The notes below the pieces were generated by a model. That model was not told the origin of the DNA. It ran no database searches and worked only from the letters and a program-made list of their open reading frames with translations. A DNA stretch of 64,000 nucleotides from Acanthochlamys bracteata (taxonomy: Eukaryota > Streptophyta > Magnoliopsida > Pandanales > Velloziaceae). Positions 12,318 through 24,200 of this stretch are shown piece after piece; within the stretch, counting starts at the first letter, position 1, and each line of letters starts with the position of its first letter. Location: NCBI GenBank assembly GCA_019914995.1, contig CM034127.1, positions 3,968,001 through 4,032,000 of the forward strand, given 5' to 3'. The translations under genes and the position numbers were made by a program.

Positions 12318-12706
12318 TACAAAAGTAGAAGATATTTAGGAGAGTTTATGGAAAATAAAAAATTGAAATAAACATATTTTTATTTTATTCTTTTCAAAAA
12401 TATTTTTTAAATATTAATAATAAATAATAATAAACTTTTATAATGTAAAAATTTTTATATTTTCTAAAATTTTAAATAAATTTATAATATATTATAAATT
12501 TTTTATTTAAAAATATAAATACAAATATTGAAAACAATTTTTTGAAACCGTCATCCAAACGCACACGGTAGAAAAACAAAAAACATCATAAACAAGATAA
12601 CAAAATTGAAAGTTTGTACTAACTCGCATTTGTTCTCGCATAGTTTCATCCGTAAAGCTTGGCAATTTGGCAGTGTCAGTTTATTCTTTAAAAAAGTTAC
12701 ATCCGC
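12318..12706. other. AT-rich intergenic spacer
   Basis: Sequence between the hAT element and the large Tourist-like element. It is low-complexity A/T DNA up to about 12540, then ordinary sequence. I see no gene, RNA or transposon end. Confidence 0.5.
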
Positions 12707-12709
12707 TAA

Positions 12710-14632
12710 GGGCGTATTTCAAGTCCGTGGAACTCCAGTTTCTCCCGCCAAATTTGGAGTTCTACGGACTTCTTATGTTTCATTTGCACGTCGAACTGGC
12801 TCCCAGTTCCACCGAGCAGAACTAGAGTTCCGCGCTCCTTTATTCGTATCTCTGCACACTCTTCGTTGATTTCTTCCCAGTTCATTTATTGCATTCATCT
12901 CTTCGCACCTCATCTACTGTATTAATCTCTCTAGTTCACTCCATTTCTAATTTCTTCCCCTTTCCGACGCGATCGTTCCATTTCCGGCACTCCGACGGCG
13001 TTCTCCTTCCCGCTCTCCCTCTGTTTACGGTACAGATCTGAGAATCTTAATTTTTCGTAATTTTTTGTTAATAGATTTATGTTAAGAACAGATCTGAAAG
13101 ATTTATTGACGGATCTGAGAAAGTTTTTCATGGTTATGTTGTGGGGTTTTTTTGTTCAGAACAACACATCTGCTACTTCAAGGCTGTCGTTTGCTTGCTT
13201 CTTAAAGCTACTCTTAGAATTCATGGCCCCGATCAACAGAAACAACAAAAGAGGACTAACTAAAATCTGCATTATCGGTTTGCTCAAACTCTAGCTCGAG
13301 GAGCAGTACCGCTGAAGAAATCGTTATCAGAAACAAAGGTGAAACAAATTTTACGGAAGAAAAGTTCAATTCAGAAACAGCTTCCACAGAGGGTTTCAGT
13401 TCGAGTTCCTCACCGCACAACGAGGATCGTACCCCTTCACCAAGCTCGCCAGCGACAGCTGAGCAGAGTACATACAAGGCATCGTGTGCTCCTGTACTTC
13501 TTCTTTCTTTCTTTCTCCGGCGTGTCCTTTTCCTTCCGAGTAATTATTCTATTTACAAAAAACCAATTAAACGATTATTAACAATTCTATAATTCATTTT
13601 TGTTGATGGATTTATTTATGTATTATTTGATTAATGTAGAGTTATTAGAGTACAATGACGAGCTAACCTTCTCCCTGCCAGCAATCGATATATCCGCAGA
13701 TTATTTTTTAAATGTGACGCTGTTTGATTCATTAATACTCCAGAACCCAAGGTGTTATAAATAATGACGTTTTGAGTTTATTTTGTAATTATATTGTAGT
13801 AATGCTGTTTGTTTGAGTTTATTTTGTGGCTATAAAAATATAAGAATTAAATTTGTATTATATTTTTATACACATATATTACGAGAATGTATTATTTTTC
13901 CATGTAAGACAGTGTGTCTGATCTGATTTATTTTATAACATATATAGAAATGTAATATATTTTATGACATGTATATTGTAATGTCAATTGTAATATCATT
14001 GTAATATAAATATGATTTATTTTGTGATATGTCAAATTATAATATCGATTGTAATGTTAGTGTGATATAAATATAATGTATTTTATAGTATTTGAGTATT
14101 AACAATATTATATAATATAAATTTGATATATCTGTATTATTTAGTATTGTAATGTCAATTTTTATATTTTATTATCGTGTTATAAATCTTATGTATAAAC
14201 TTGTAATTTGTATTATTATTATTATTAAAAGATTGTATATTTTATATGACAAGTTTATTATATAATATATAAATATTTTATTAATTGAGTAGGTTATATA
14301 ATTATTAAATTTTATATAAAGAGCATAGTTAAATTTTATCTAATAAATAATTAGCAAGATATATTATTTTTTAATTTATAAAATATTATATATTATTTTT
14401 AATTGAATTTAATTTATACTTTCAAATACAATTGAAATATAAAAATTGAACTCTACTTCTATCTATTTTTCAAAAGTAATTGAAATACAGAATCGGAACT
14501 CTACTTTCACTCCACTTCCAAAATCAATTAAAACATAAAATCTGAACTTCACTTCCAATCTATTTTTCAAGAAACTCCACTTTCTATTTTTCACTTTCAC
14601 GAAACTCAGTTACGGTCATTTGAAACATGCCC
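12710..14632. mobile_element. 1.9-kb Tourist/Harbinger-like element carrying a captured gene-like segment (Pack-MITE candidate)
   Basis: The left end GGGCGTATTTCAAGT and the right end (other strand) GGGCATGTTTCAAAT match the TIRs of the 295-bp MITE at 589-883. The element is flanked by TAA on both sides (12707-12709 and 14633-14635). The right sub-terminal 200 bp also match the small copies. At 1923 bp it is over six times longer than its relatives, and the extra is not transposase. It has GC-richer UTR-like sequence (about 12840-13029), an intron-like GT..AG segment (13030-13159) and a coding-like region (13160-13592), followed by AT-rich filler. Two hairpins lie near the left end (12723-12769, and around 12793-12810 with GAACTGG/CCAGTTC). 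This is the structure expected of a MITE that has picked up a host gene fragment. Confidence 0.65.
13160..13592 (+). pseudogene. Captured 5' gene fragment inside the Tourist-like element
   Basis: Downstream of an intron-like acceptor (TTTTTTTGTTCAG ending at 13159), an ATG at 13223 opens a 23-codon frame. Its peptide begins MAPINRNNKRGLTKICIIGL: basic residues then a hydrophobic run, like the signal anchor of a type II membrane protein. It stops at 13294. A different frame, open from 13260 to the stop at 13590-13592, encodes a Ser-rich acidic stretch (for example GETNFTEEKFNSETASTEG and NEDRTPSPSSPATAEQ) of the kind found just after such anchors. The two pieces lie in different frames, so the copy is broken. 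Composition and codon sense are host-like. I cannot name the parent gene; a Golgi glycosyl- or acetyl-transferase N-terminus is only a guess. Confidence 0.4.
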
Positions 14633-14635
14633 TAA

Positions 14636-15722
14636 AGACGCTTCTTTTGAGACCGAAGCTAGGGCCGTCAAACATGTTAGTGAGGCGTTCCGAAGTGTTT
14701 ATAAAATAAAATTTTTTTTAAATAAAAAATATTTTATTTTTTTAAAAAAATAATTTTTATTTTTTTATTTTCAAAAAAAATAAAATATACAATAACAAAA
14801 TCTTATTTCGTAAAATTTTTTCTAAATTTTTTAAATTTTTAAATAATTTTTTTATATATTTATAAAATATATACTAAAAAATGTAAAATAAGAAAAATTT
14901 AAAAAGTAGCTTTTGAAAAGCTATATATATATCTTGCAGTTTGATGATCTGTGTAAAACTATAAATAAGTTCTTAAAAAAGAAATATTTTAAAATTTAAC
15001 AGAATTCTTGTATTTGATTATAATTAAATAAAAGTTAAATAGTATCAAAGTAAGTTTTTTATAAAAAGAGTGAATACCAAAAACAGATGCTGTACAGAAA
15101 AGCTTTGAAGTTTGAACACAATAAAAAGCTCCATGGCGAATATTAAAAAAATTAAATAATGTAGTACAATTTAAAATTATTGAAAATAAATAAAATATTA
15201 AAAAATTATTTTTAAAATGAGTTTAATAAATTAAAAATTATATACATAGCATTTTATAAAATAATTTATATATTTTTAATCAAAAAGTTATATATTGTAA
15301 AGATGTTTTTATATATTATAACTATTTAAAAAAGAAAAAAATGAGGTGAAAAGCAATCAAAGCATGACCCTATTCTCACGCGTACAAGTTACTATTACAC
15401 AAGCTTGACAGTCTCACCACGTAGCATCACGCCATCGAAATTGAACTCCGGGCTGTTTGGCGGAACATGGGCACTATTTATTATTAATATTTTTAATTAC
15501 CTATATATTCTTATTACAGCCGTCGTCAATATCGACTAGCAAATTGAATACCGCGAACTATTTTAGTAGCCAAACCTAATTATTTAACTCAGTATTAATA
15601 AATCTTTGTTAACACAAACTAACCCCAATTTTGATCACGATTACAAATGTACCCTACGGTCATTACAGCATTACTAACTCCATTGATTAACATGAACCAC
15701 AAGCTCGCCTGCTATCCAATAA
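14636..15722. other. AT-rich intergenic DNA, no gene seen
   Basis: Mostly poly-A/T-like tracts with many stops in all frames. A GC-richer patch at 15360-15700 has no open frame or RNA signature that I recognise. Confidence 0.5.
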
Positions 15723-16011
15723 TAACGTATTTCAAATATTCATAATTTTATTTATTTTATCAAATTTTAAATTTTAAATAGTTTTATATTTTAATTATAT
15801 AAAAAATTTAAAATTTTATTTTTATATACGAAATTTTAATTTTAATTTTCTTATTTACTCTCTAATATAATTATATTTTTAATTTTTAATATATTTTTAA
15901 AATTTATTGAAATATAAAGATTGAATTTTATTTTCATTTTATTTTTTAAAAAATTTTATTTTTTAGTTTTTACTTTTACAAAATTCAGTTATAAATATCT
16001 AAAATACGTTC
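15723..16011. mobile_element. Tourist-like MITE, family 1 copy C (diverged)
   Basis: A 289-bp element with ends TAACGTATTTCAAATATTCA on the left and, read on the other strand, GAACGTATTTTAGATATTTA on the right. It is flanked by TAA (15720-15722 and 16012-16014). The right sub-terminal sequence TTTTACAAAATTCAGTTATA corresponds to the same region in the 589-883 copy. It lies about 530 bp upstream of the CID gene start, so it may contribute to that promoter. Confidence 0.65.
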
Positions 16012-16540
16012 TAAACGGCAATTAAATAACACATGTTATGTTATGATTCACAAATATACGTAAAATGATTCAAAAAATTAAATCTGATAAAAAGATAAAC
16101 TTTGATAAAGGAAAATATAACTGACGGAACGACTCAGTTTCGTCAGCTCCACTGTTAGCTCTAGAAGACGAGAAAGATTCTTTTTTTTTATATTTTAAGT
16201 TGAGACAATTATGATAGCTAAATCAGTTTATAGAATAGAACAGTATAATAATAAAATAATTAATAAAATAATTAAATATGGCAGAAGAAGATAGTAAAGT
16301 AGATCATAAAAAGGGTGTGTAAAAGGTGCAGAGAGAAGAGAACACAGAGAAGAAGAAAAACTGAAGATTCCATGATCATCTTCTTCTTCACCTATCCAAC
16401 CTTCTAATCTTTCTACTTCATATAGTCTAAATCTAAACTAGAAAAATAAAAATTTGTACTGCGAACTGGTAGGAGTTGTTTTAGATTTTCAATATCTTCT
16501 GTAACTCATCTGTTTTTGATAATCGGAACGATCAGTAGCG
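16012..16540 (+). promoter_or_regulatory. CID-type gene promoter and 5' UTR region
   Basis: The gap between the MITE and the CID start codon. The last 200 bp (from about 16320) are CT- and GA-rich, typical of a plant 5' UTR. AT-rich sequence around 16240-16280 could hold the core promoter. No single TATA box can be assigned with confidence. Confidence 0.4.
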
Positions 16541-19500
16541 ATGGGAGTGATGGATAACGCAGCGGAAGGAGTTCAGGATCTGGGATCGGTAGTTGAGAAG
16601 CAGAAACAGCAGCAGGAAGAGGTGGCGCAGCAGAAGAGATCGGAGGAGAATGAGTTTAAGAGAGAGATGAAAGATCTCGCTGAGCTGCTGTCGAAGCTCA
16701 ATCCGATGGCTGAAGAATTTGTGCCGCCATCGCTTGCTAATAATGGATCTCGCGATGGACTCAATAGAGGATTCTATGTTAATGGTTTTGGGATGATCGA
16801 TGGTACTGTTTTTAATGCTGAAGGCAACGAGAATGTTCTTAGGCGGGTAAGGATCGGTTAGATTTTCTTTGAGTTTTGGTTTAGATGAAGAAGTGCTTTT
16901 GAGTTTTGTGATTATATTTGGTTTTAGAAAAAAAATGGGTTTAATCAGGAGAAGAGAAGGATGAACAACCGAACTAGTCTGGCACAGAAGGAAGAGGTCA
17001 TAAGAAGGACGGTTTATGTCTCGGATATTGATCAGCAGGTGAATTCATCTTTGGCTTTTATGTGTTAATTGATTGATTTGTCTGTATGATGGCAGATAGT
17101 TTTTGGGTATGACTTAAAGTACTTTGTTGTGTGCTTGCTCTGAGGGCAATGTTTTTTTCCTAACGTCGAAGAAGAATTTAATATTTTGAATTTTGGAAAC
17201 TCTTTGAGTTGTTGGTAGTTATATAAATGGTTGCATTGATTCTTTTCATTTTGGTGCATTGAATCTTTTAAACTATAGTAGCTGCACTTTAAGCACATTG
17301 GCAGCAGATAAATTTCTCTACTAGCTTTTGGATGTTGATCCATTTGTTGAGGCGGTGATACGTTTAGGGTATAAAGAATTGCTTTCAAACAAAAGGTACT
17401 TATTTTGTACGCTTTCTTTGGCTAGTTGATGTTTTCTTGCACTGTAAAGAAGAATTTGTATATTGAATTCAGGAAATTGTTTGAGTTGTCGGTTAGTCAT
17501 ACCGATCGTTGAATTGGTTGTCTCTATTTTGGCATATCCAGTCTTTGAAACTATTATATCTGCCAGTACATACATACATTGCTACCATTCTGGGTATACC
17601 CCTTATTCAAAACACTTGTTTAAGAGTTGGTAAGTGTTTTCTTGTTTAAGAGTTTGTGGAGCATTATGAAGAAATGGGGCATATCAACAATTTGGCAAGC
17701 CAAGTGTCATGAATTCCAGTGACAGTAGATAAAAGAACTGCTCTCTTGATAGATCTAAACGACACCAAAAGGTCTAGCTGTCAAGGTTAATACTGGTTTT
17801 ACTCTTCTTGGAAAAAGAAGATAAAAGCAAGCTAGCAACTGTAGTAAACTGTAGAATCGTCCCTTCTAGAATCTCACCCTCGGCCCCGGGATTTGAAATA
17901 GGATTATCCTGGATCAAACATAGGTATGTTAATTCACTGAGCTCTTCGTAAAGGCAAGGAATGTTGGTCTTGTTAGATTCAGACATTTAATTAATAGATA
18001 TTCATCATAAGACTCGACAAATAGGCTAGAAATTATGGAGACAGAAGGCAGCACTTATTCTTTGCATCATTTTTATTTTAGTCTGGCATTAAGGGGTTTC
18101 AACCCTCACCACTTTGGTTCAATTTGAAAGATAGTAATTGGACATGACATTAGAATCGGTTTTAACAAGAAGTCATAAAAGCTCAAACTTAAACACAAAC
18201 AATCCTTAGGATCTAGGTCTATGGCTATTTTATCTTTCTTATTGGTGGCAATTATTGTTCTTAACTTTCTGGCCTGTCATTCAATGACCCTGTACTGCAT
18301 TCTTTACTTTAAATTGCCTAGCAAGCTCTTAGGCTGTGTTCTTCCAAAGTTTCGATCTTTTGTCTTTAAAAAGTTTATATATTAAATCATCTCAGCATTT
18401 ATTGGATTCGTGTAGCTATGGTAGGATTTTGGGAGCATTCACAGAATTCATGTCACAGTGTTATGTTTTGGAGTCCTATCTATTATCTTTTAGGAGTTCT
18501 GAAATTGAATTCGTTGATCTTGTTTTGGTCTAGGTCACGGAAGAGCAGCTTGCTTCAGTTTTTAGCAGATATGGAGGGGTATAATAATTCTTGTTCCTAC
18601 TTGTTTACCTCCTTGTTGATTGAATATGCTTATATAATTTTAACATCCACCTCCAAAGCAGGTGATTGACTGTCGTGTTTGTGGTGATCCTAATTCTGTT
18701 CTTCGTTTTGCGTTTATTGAATTTACAGATGAAGGTGACTTATTTCAATCCTTATGTATAAGATTTTCTATCATGATAATACCTTCTGTCTTAAGTTTCT
18801 ATTTTTGTTGCACTCACCAAAAATGGTACAACTTCAGATCGTGCAAAGGCTGCTTTAAAGATGACTGGGACAATACTTGGCTATTACCCTGTAAGGGTAC
18901 TTCCTTCAAAAACTGCAATAGCACCAGTTAATCCACACTTATTACCCCAGGTAAAAAACTGAAAGCTTCTAGATTTTTTTTGGTCATTTTCTATCTTTTC
19001 TCTTTATGAACCAAACTAATGACTCGATTTTTGTATTTGGTCGGGGTAGTCTGATGATGAACGAGAGATGTGCTCAAGAACTATATACTGTACAAACATT
19101 GACAAAAAGGTATCAAGTCAACAATTGTTCAGTGAAGACTATAGTCGGACTTCATATGGCAATTTTCGTTTGTTATAAATTGCACTTTTTCTCAGGTTAC
19201 TCAAGCAGAGCTCAAGCTTTTCTTTGAGGCTGTATGTGGGGAGGTTTGTTCTACTTTAACCTGATTGTTAGAGCATCATGACTTTATATTTTACAAGTAA
19301 AATAAATGTAAAATTAGCTTTTGGAAAGTGCGCATTTGTAATAGTTCTTTTGAATGTTTCAGGTCTATCGCTTGAGATTGCTTGGGGACAATCATCACTC
19401 CACTCGTATCGCCTTTGTAGAATTCATAATGGTTAGGCTCTTGTCCATTGCCTTGATTGCATAGCTTTGTACTTATTGTTTCTGTACGTAGTTAAAGTAA

Positions 19501-21811
19501 CGAGTTCATTCTTTCTTCATGGTTCCAGTTTCTTTCCCAACATGAATGGTAGTGCAGTGCTTTACCATCTTTTTTGTCAGCTCATTATCACTGAGGAGTT
19601 CCCTAAACTCTAATTAAGGTTGAATATAAGTGACACATCACTTTCAGAGATCTTCTGCAATATATGCTGGTAGTGAAGGTTGTAATATTAAGAAAAGAGC
19701 ACTGATTATTTTATAGAGATTGCAGTAGCTGGGTATCGGGTAACCTGAATGTAACAAAGATTTTCATTGCAAATAGAACTGAAAATTATGACACACTCTA
19801 GAATGCTAAAACATGAATATATAACTCGTTAAAACCCTGCTGACGCAGTCAGATCTCTGAAACTGAACCTAGCAAAATGCCCAAAGAGTAGAGCTAGGTT
19901 GATCCTGTATGACCATATACTAGCCATGACTGTGATGGTTGCTCTTATTCCACTGTTAATTGTTTGACAATCTAAGTAGCACATGCCAATTTTCAAATAA
20001 AATCAACTGGCCACATGGTGACATGCCCTTGTTACTCATGCTAAGGATCACTTCTCGTTGAATTCATACCCACAAGCAGCATGCTTATGTATCCTTCTGC
20101 GGTATGACTTTAAAAACAAGAATGCTTGTTGGGTAATTATCTGGAAACAAGTTGGTGATAATGTTTGAGACTGCACCTTATTTGGTCTATTTGTTTATAG
20201 TTCTGTCAAGTCAACAGAAACTTGGAATAGTCACGTCTTTGTGGTAGTTACACAACACTGTTATTCACCAATGACATCATAAAATGGTAAGAAAATAAAA
20301 AGGGAGTGAGAGAGTCAAAGATATGAATAATTATGTAAAGAACTAAGGAAACACTAGCTCTGTAGTGCTTAGAGAGCTATAGCTTGCGGTATATAATATT
20401 AGTTTAAGAATCTAATATGAAATGCTGGAAGGTGAGTCTAGTATATTATTTAGTTTATAAGATAGTTGCAGAACCTGGTGAGGACCCTACAGAATGGTAA
20501 AGTAGAAATTCTTTTTTCCAAAAGAGCGGATCTGTTTCGGATCCATTTTCATATGTGCCTCTTCTTGAAATCTAGTTTAAATGTGTTACGCCTACTTGGT
20601 TTATTGATGTGTGATAGACGGTAGCCATGAGGAATCTTATTTTTCGCATCTTGGTGGGCTTAGTTCAACTGCGATCAAACCTGACTTGGATCTTCTCCAA
20701 CAAACTTTGATTGTATAGGCCTACTATTCAACGTCTTCATGGATAAGATTTATTTGTGCATCCACCAATCTAGACTTTACATATGTCTATATATTTCTAA
20801 TTTCCAGCAACCACGACCATTTTGTAAGATAGGATCATAGTGGATGCAATCTCATCCATTGATTGTAAGCTCTAGACAGACCTCTTCAATTAAAGACAAT
20901 TGCAGAGGACTGACTACGACCTCACAAGAAATCTTTGCACTACTTCAGCTCATACCTCTTCAATTATATGTTAAACTGATTCTTTCTGATGATACTATTC
21001 TAGAATTAAGACTGCATTTAAGCAATACGTCAAGTCTTTGGGTCAGTTTTGAGCATAATTCTATTTATTGTATGATTCATTCTGTTCAGGAAGAGTAATT
21101 TTTTTTTTTCAAAAATTTCTCGTGCATGAAATAAATTACTGCGAAAGCATCTTGGTTACGTAATGACTACTGTTCATCCATCATTAGAGAAGAAGTTAGG
21201 AAAGCAAGGGGTTTACTTTTGTCAGAAGAAAGAAACTCAAGAGATAATCGTCATGCTGTGCATCGACAACTTTCCTTCCAGAATTTCGAGCCAGTAGTTG
21301 TGAATACTAAGCTGTCTGTTATATACCATTCCTTTTATATTCTAGTTCTGCCTCGTGTAGGGGATTGCAGCAAGAAACATAGGTTGCTATTGTAGTTTCT
21401 GTTCCACCCGTTATCCTTTTATGCAAGTAAATTTGCTTTAAACCTTCACCAACAATTGGTGCAGGTCTATGCAACATACATAGAATATTATTTTACTATA
21501 TCCATCGTCAGATGTGGGTTTTGCATCCTGAACAACTATTTTCTATATCCATGTGTGTTTCTATATTATCTTTCATTTTCCAAAATCTATTTTGTACAGG
21601 CTGAAAGTGCAATACTTGCTCTTAGCTGTAGTGGTGTGTTACTTGGATCCTTTCCCATCAGGTATATTTTTGTGTTGTACAACATCCAAATTCTTATTTA
21701 AAATATTAATTTTTGTGATACTTTTAGAACATTCAATACTTTGGATGTAACAGGGTGAGCCCCTCCAAGACTCCAGTACGCCCACGATCACCTCGCCCTG
21801 CTGGGCATTAA
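16541..21811 (+). CDS. CID11: CTC-interacting-domain (CID8-13 type) RNA-binding protein with PAM2 and two RRMs, 10 exons
   Basis: I built ten exons from splice signals: 16541-16846, 16928-17038, 18534-18578, 18662-18734, 18838-18950, 19050-19109, 19196-19243, 19363-19431, 21600-21661 and 21754-21811. They sum to 945 nt and encode 314 residues with no phase conflict. Residues 50-65 (LSKLNPMAEEFVPPSL) are a clear PAM2 motif, which binds the C-terminal MLLE domain of poly(A)-binding protein. RRM1 spans about 129-204 (RTVYVSDI, RNP1-like LRFAFIEF) and RRM2 about 226-300 (RTIYCTNI, RNP1-like TRIAFVEF). The tail VSPSKTPVRPR is the family's conserved C-terminus. A role in cytoplasmic mRNA translation or stability is known for the family and inferred here. 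Which paralogue (CID8-13) it is cannot be settled; CID11 rests on remembered synteny with the PHD and ADH neighbours. Introns 2 (1.5 kb) and 8 (2.2 kb) are long. Confidence 0.92.
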
Positions 21812-23696
21812 TTGCAGGTGGCTCCAGAGCATCGTCTGGTGGCAGTCATATATATAGATGCATGCATGGACACGGCTGTGTCTATCAACACTAGTCTATT
21901 AAGTTAACCTTATCTAGTCTCTTCTTTGTAAGTACCTGCTAGTTTGTTAGTTATGTAGGTGAAAATGGATCAGTCTTTTGCAACATCTTGAGTTGAACAT
22001 TGAGGTGCAAGATTCTCAGCAGCATCCAGGTTTCATTAGAGAATCCTCGTGCATGTTTTATCACATTGAGAACTTTTGTATGCCCGGAACTCTTAAGGAA
22101 ATCTTGCCTGATGAATGTTTCTGTTGCTGAGCATTTTTGGATCGCTGGCAATTTAGTATATTTGTCTTTCTGTTACAACTTCCTTCTTTAGAACATGAAT
22201 CTATATCTTTTAGTATTCCTTCCACTGACATTGCAATGTTCTTTTGTTTTTTTTTTTTGTTGTATGGTTTTTTGTACTTAATATGATAGAAAGTTCATTA
22301 GGTCTCACATATCTGGCCAGATCGTTTGAGTGAAATCTGTCTTGGGTTGGCTCCTCCGGTGTGTATCTCTCTATGTCTGCAGTAGATTTCAATATTTTTG
22401 GTGGGATATGTAGCAAGAAAACTGAGAATGTAATGAAAGCTAATCTGTTAGTTAATATACATGTAGTTGTTGCACAGGATGCATGTTGGTTTTATATACA
22501 GCTGATTTGTAAAACGCATTCACACTTGGTGTGTTCTTTATCAATTGTTGGAAACTTTCAGCATTTTCTTAGCGTCCTTATATTTTATTCTATATTTGAT
22601 CAATATATTATTGTCGAGAGGAACAAAATGACATGATCGCAAATGATGGGAAAGACTCCCAAGTTTTTTTCTTTGACATGGAATTTAGTAGACAATATGA
22701 CTCCATTGGAATTAGTTGGAGAATAAATGTTTGAATGAAGTTTGCATTGTTTTGACAATAGAGTGCCTACTGAATCCTACTACTTTATATTTTCTTAATT
22801 TTCATGGCCTAGTATCTAATTTTTCTCCGACGTCTTCTAAATTGGAACAAGTAGATAAAAAATTCCTGGAGACTGAATCAATTGTCAATTGCCCTGATTC
22901 AAGGCAATTGCATATATAATGCATACAATAAAAACATCGTAGCAATTTCTAAAAGATTTTATACATTGAGATTTCTTCCAATCAGGATTCTAACTCATTT
23001 GGCTTAACTTGTTTTCGCGTAGTTCTCATTCTTTCACTTGATGCTCAACATAGCGATCGTCTCAACTCAAGCGACTCGTAATTAGAAATCAAACATTGAA
23101 AAGTTATCTTTTGCGCGATGCCATCGTGATATTTTTGCTTAATAACTGAAAGCGTACTTATGTAGGGTTGCTCTTCGACCACTTTCTGTCGCCCCGCCGG
23201 GGGCAACCGTTGATTACTCCATAAGAGAGAGGCGCTACGGGCACCTACAAGACTAACCATGTAACTCATGGAAAAAAAGATGGTTTACTGATTCGAGCTT
23301 TTACTTATATGTATATCTGGGATCATCCATTCATACGCCTTCATACTGAACTGGTTGCTGTAGTCACTAATGTGTTACACGATCCTTGAAGTTTGGATTT
23401 TCTGTTACTCAAATAATACTTTCTATTATTAATACCTGAATGTAAAAGGCAATTAGTAAGGAAGGCGCGAATAATGCGCATCTACTCAATTAGTCTATTT
23501 GTTAAAGGCAGGAAGGATTTCCCTTGCATAAGAGAATCATGTCCCATTAGAGAAGGTGACCCCAATTCGTTGAATGTTCATCTAACCAAGTCATGATATC
23601 AAATACCAAATTGCCAACAGTACGTATACGCATACACTACGCCAGAAATCACGTCTACTTCATGACTTAAATTAAGTCCGCCGTAGCTTACACTAC
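21812..23696. other. CID gene 3' UTR and intergenic DNA
   Basis: The first few hundred bases are probably the 3' UTR of the CID gene. Open frames such as 22361-22636 are low-complexity and lack domains. From about 22980 to 23696 the base composition rises toward 40-45 percent GC with non-repetitive, organelle-like texture, including a GC-rich patch CCCCGCCGGGGGCAACC near 23193. I could not match it to a specific organellar gene. Confidence 0.4.
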
Positions 23697-23975
23697 TCCT
23701 GTTCCTTGATTAGGTGGACAAATGCATAAGCGGGGTTAGTCACCCATTGCAATTTTTCTTCCATATAAAACCTTAAAGAGTGCTACTTATCTATATGATG
23801 AATGATCAGCTATATGAACTAATTGTTGCAGGATGTTAAGATTAACTTTGACGGGTTCATAATGCATGAGCCAACTTTCTGTGGAGCTCAACAAAACAAT
23901 GGGCGGTGTTGCTGAATGAGGGCGAGTACTTGAGGTGCTTGCTCTTTATGTAACATGCTTTTCAGCACCAGATTA
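23697..23975 (+). pseudogene. Truncated alcohol dehydrogenase pseudogene (end of exon 7, intron, exon 8)
   Basis: This piece aligns with the 3' end of the intact ADH gene. GACAAATGCATAAGCGGGGT corresponds to 29945-29964, a degenerate intron follows, and then GATGTTAAGATTAACTTTGA corresponds to 30057-30076. It runs on through GAGGTGCTTG to the 3' UTR motif CAGCACC. The intron position is kept, so the copy arose by DNA duplication and not by retroposition. The exon 8 frame has drifted: after DVKINFDGFI the reading departs from the intact gene. Everything upstream of the last few codons of exon 7 is missing. It lies on the same strand as the gene, 4.2 kb upstream, and its 3' edge is cut by a MITE. 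Confidence 0.88.
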
Positions 23976-24200
23976 AGGCTGCATTTAGGATTGCTTATAA
24001 AAGTGTTTTAAAAAATTTTTATTTAATATTTATTAATAAATTTTTTATAATATTTATAAATTTTATTTAAAATTTTAAAAATATTAAAAATATTTATGTA
24101 ATAAAATCTTATTATAGTTTATTTTTTTAAAATAAAACAATAAAATTTATTGTCTAATATAAGACAAAATTATTTTTTATAAACACTTTTAGATGTTCCT
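23976..24200. mobile_element. Small Tourist-like MITE, family 3
   Basis: About 224 bp with ends AGGCTGCATTTAGGATTGC on the left and, on the other strand, AGGAACATCTAAAAGTG on the right. TTAA-containing flanks are consistent with a TTA or TAA duplication. The interior is A/T-only filler. The left flank falls inside the ADH pseudogene's 3' UTR remnant, so this element inserted after the duplication. Confidence 0.55.
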
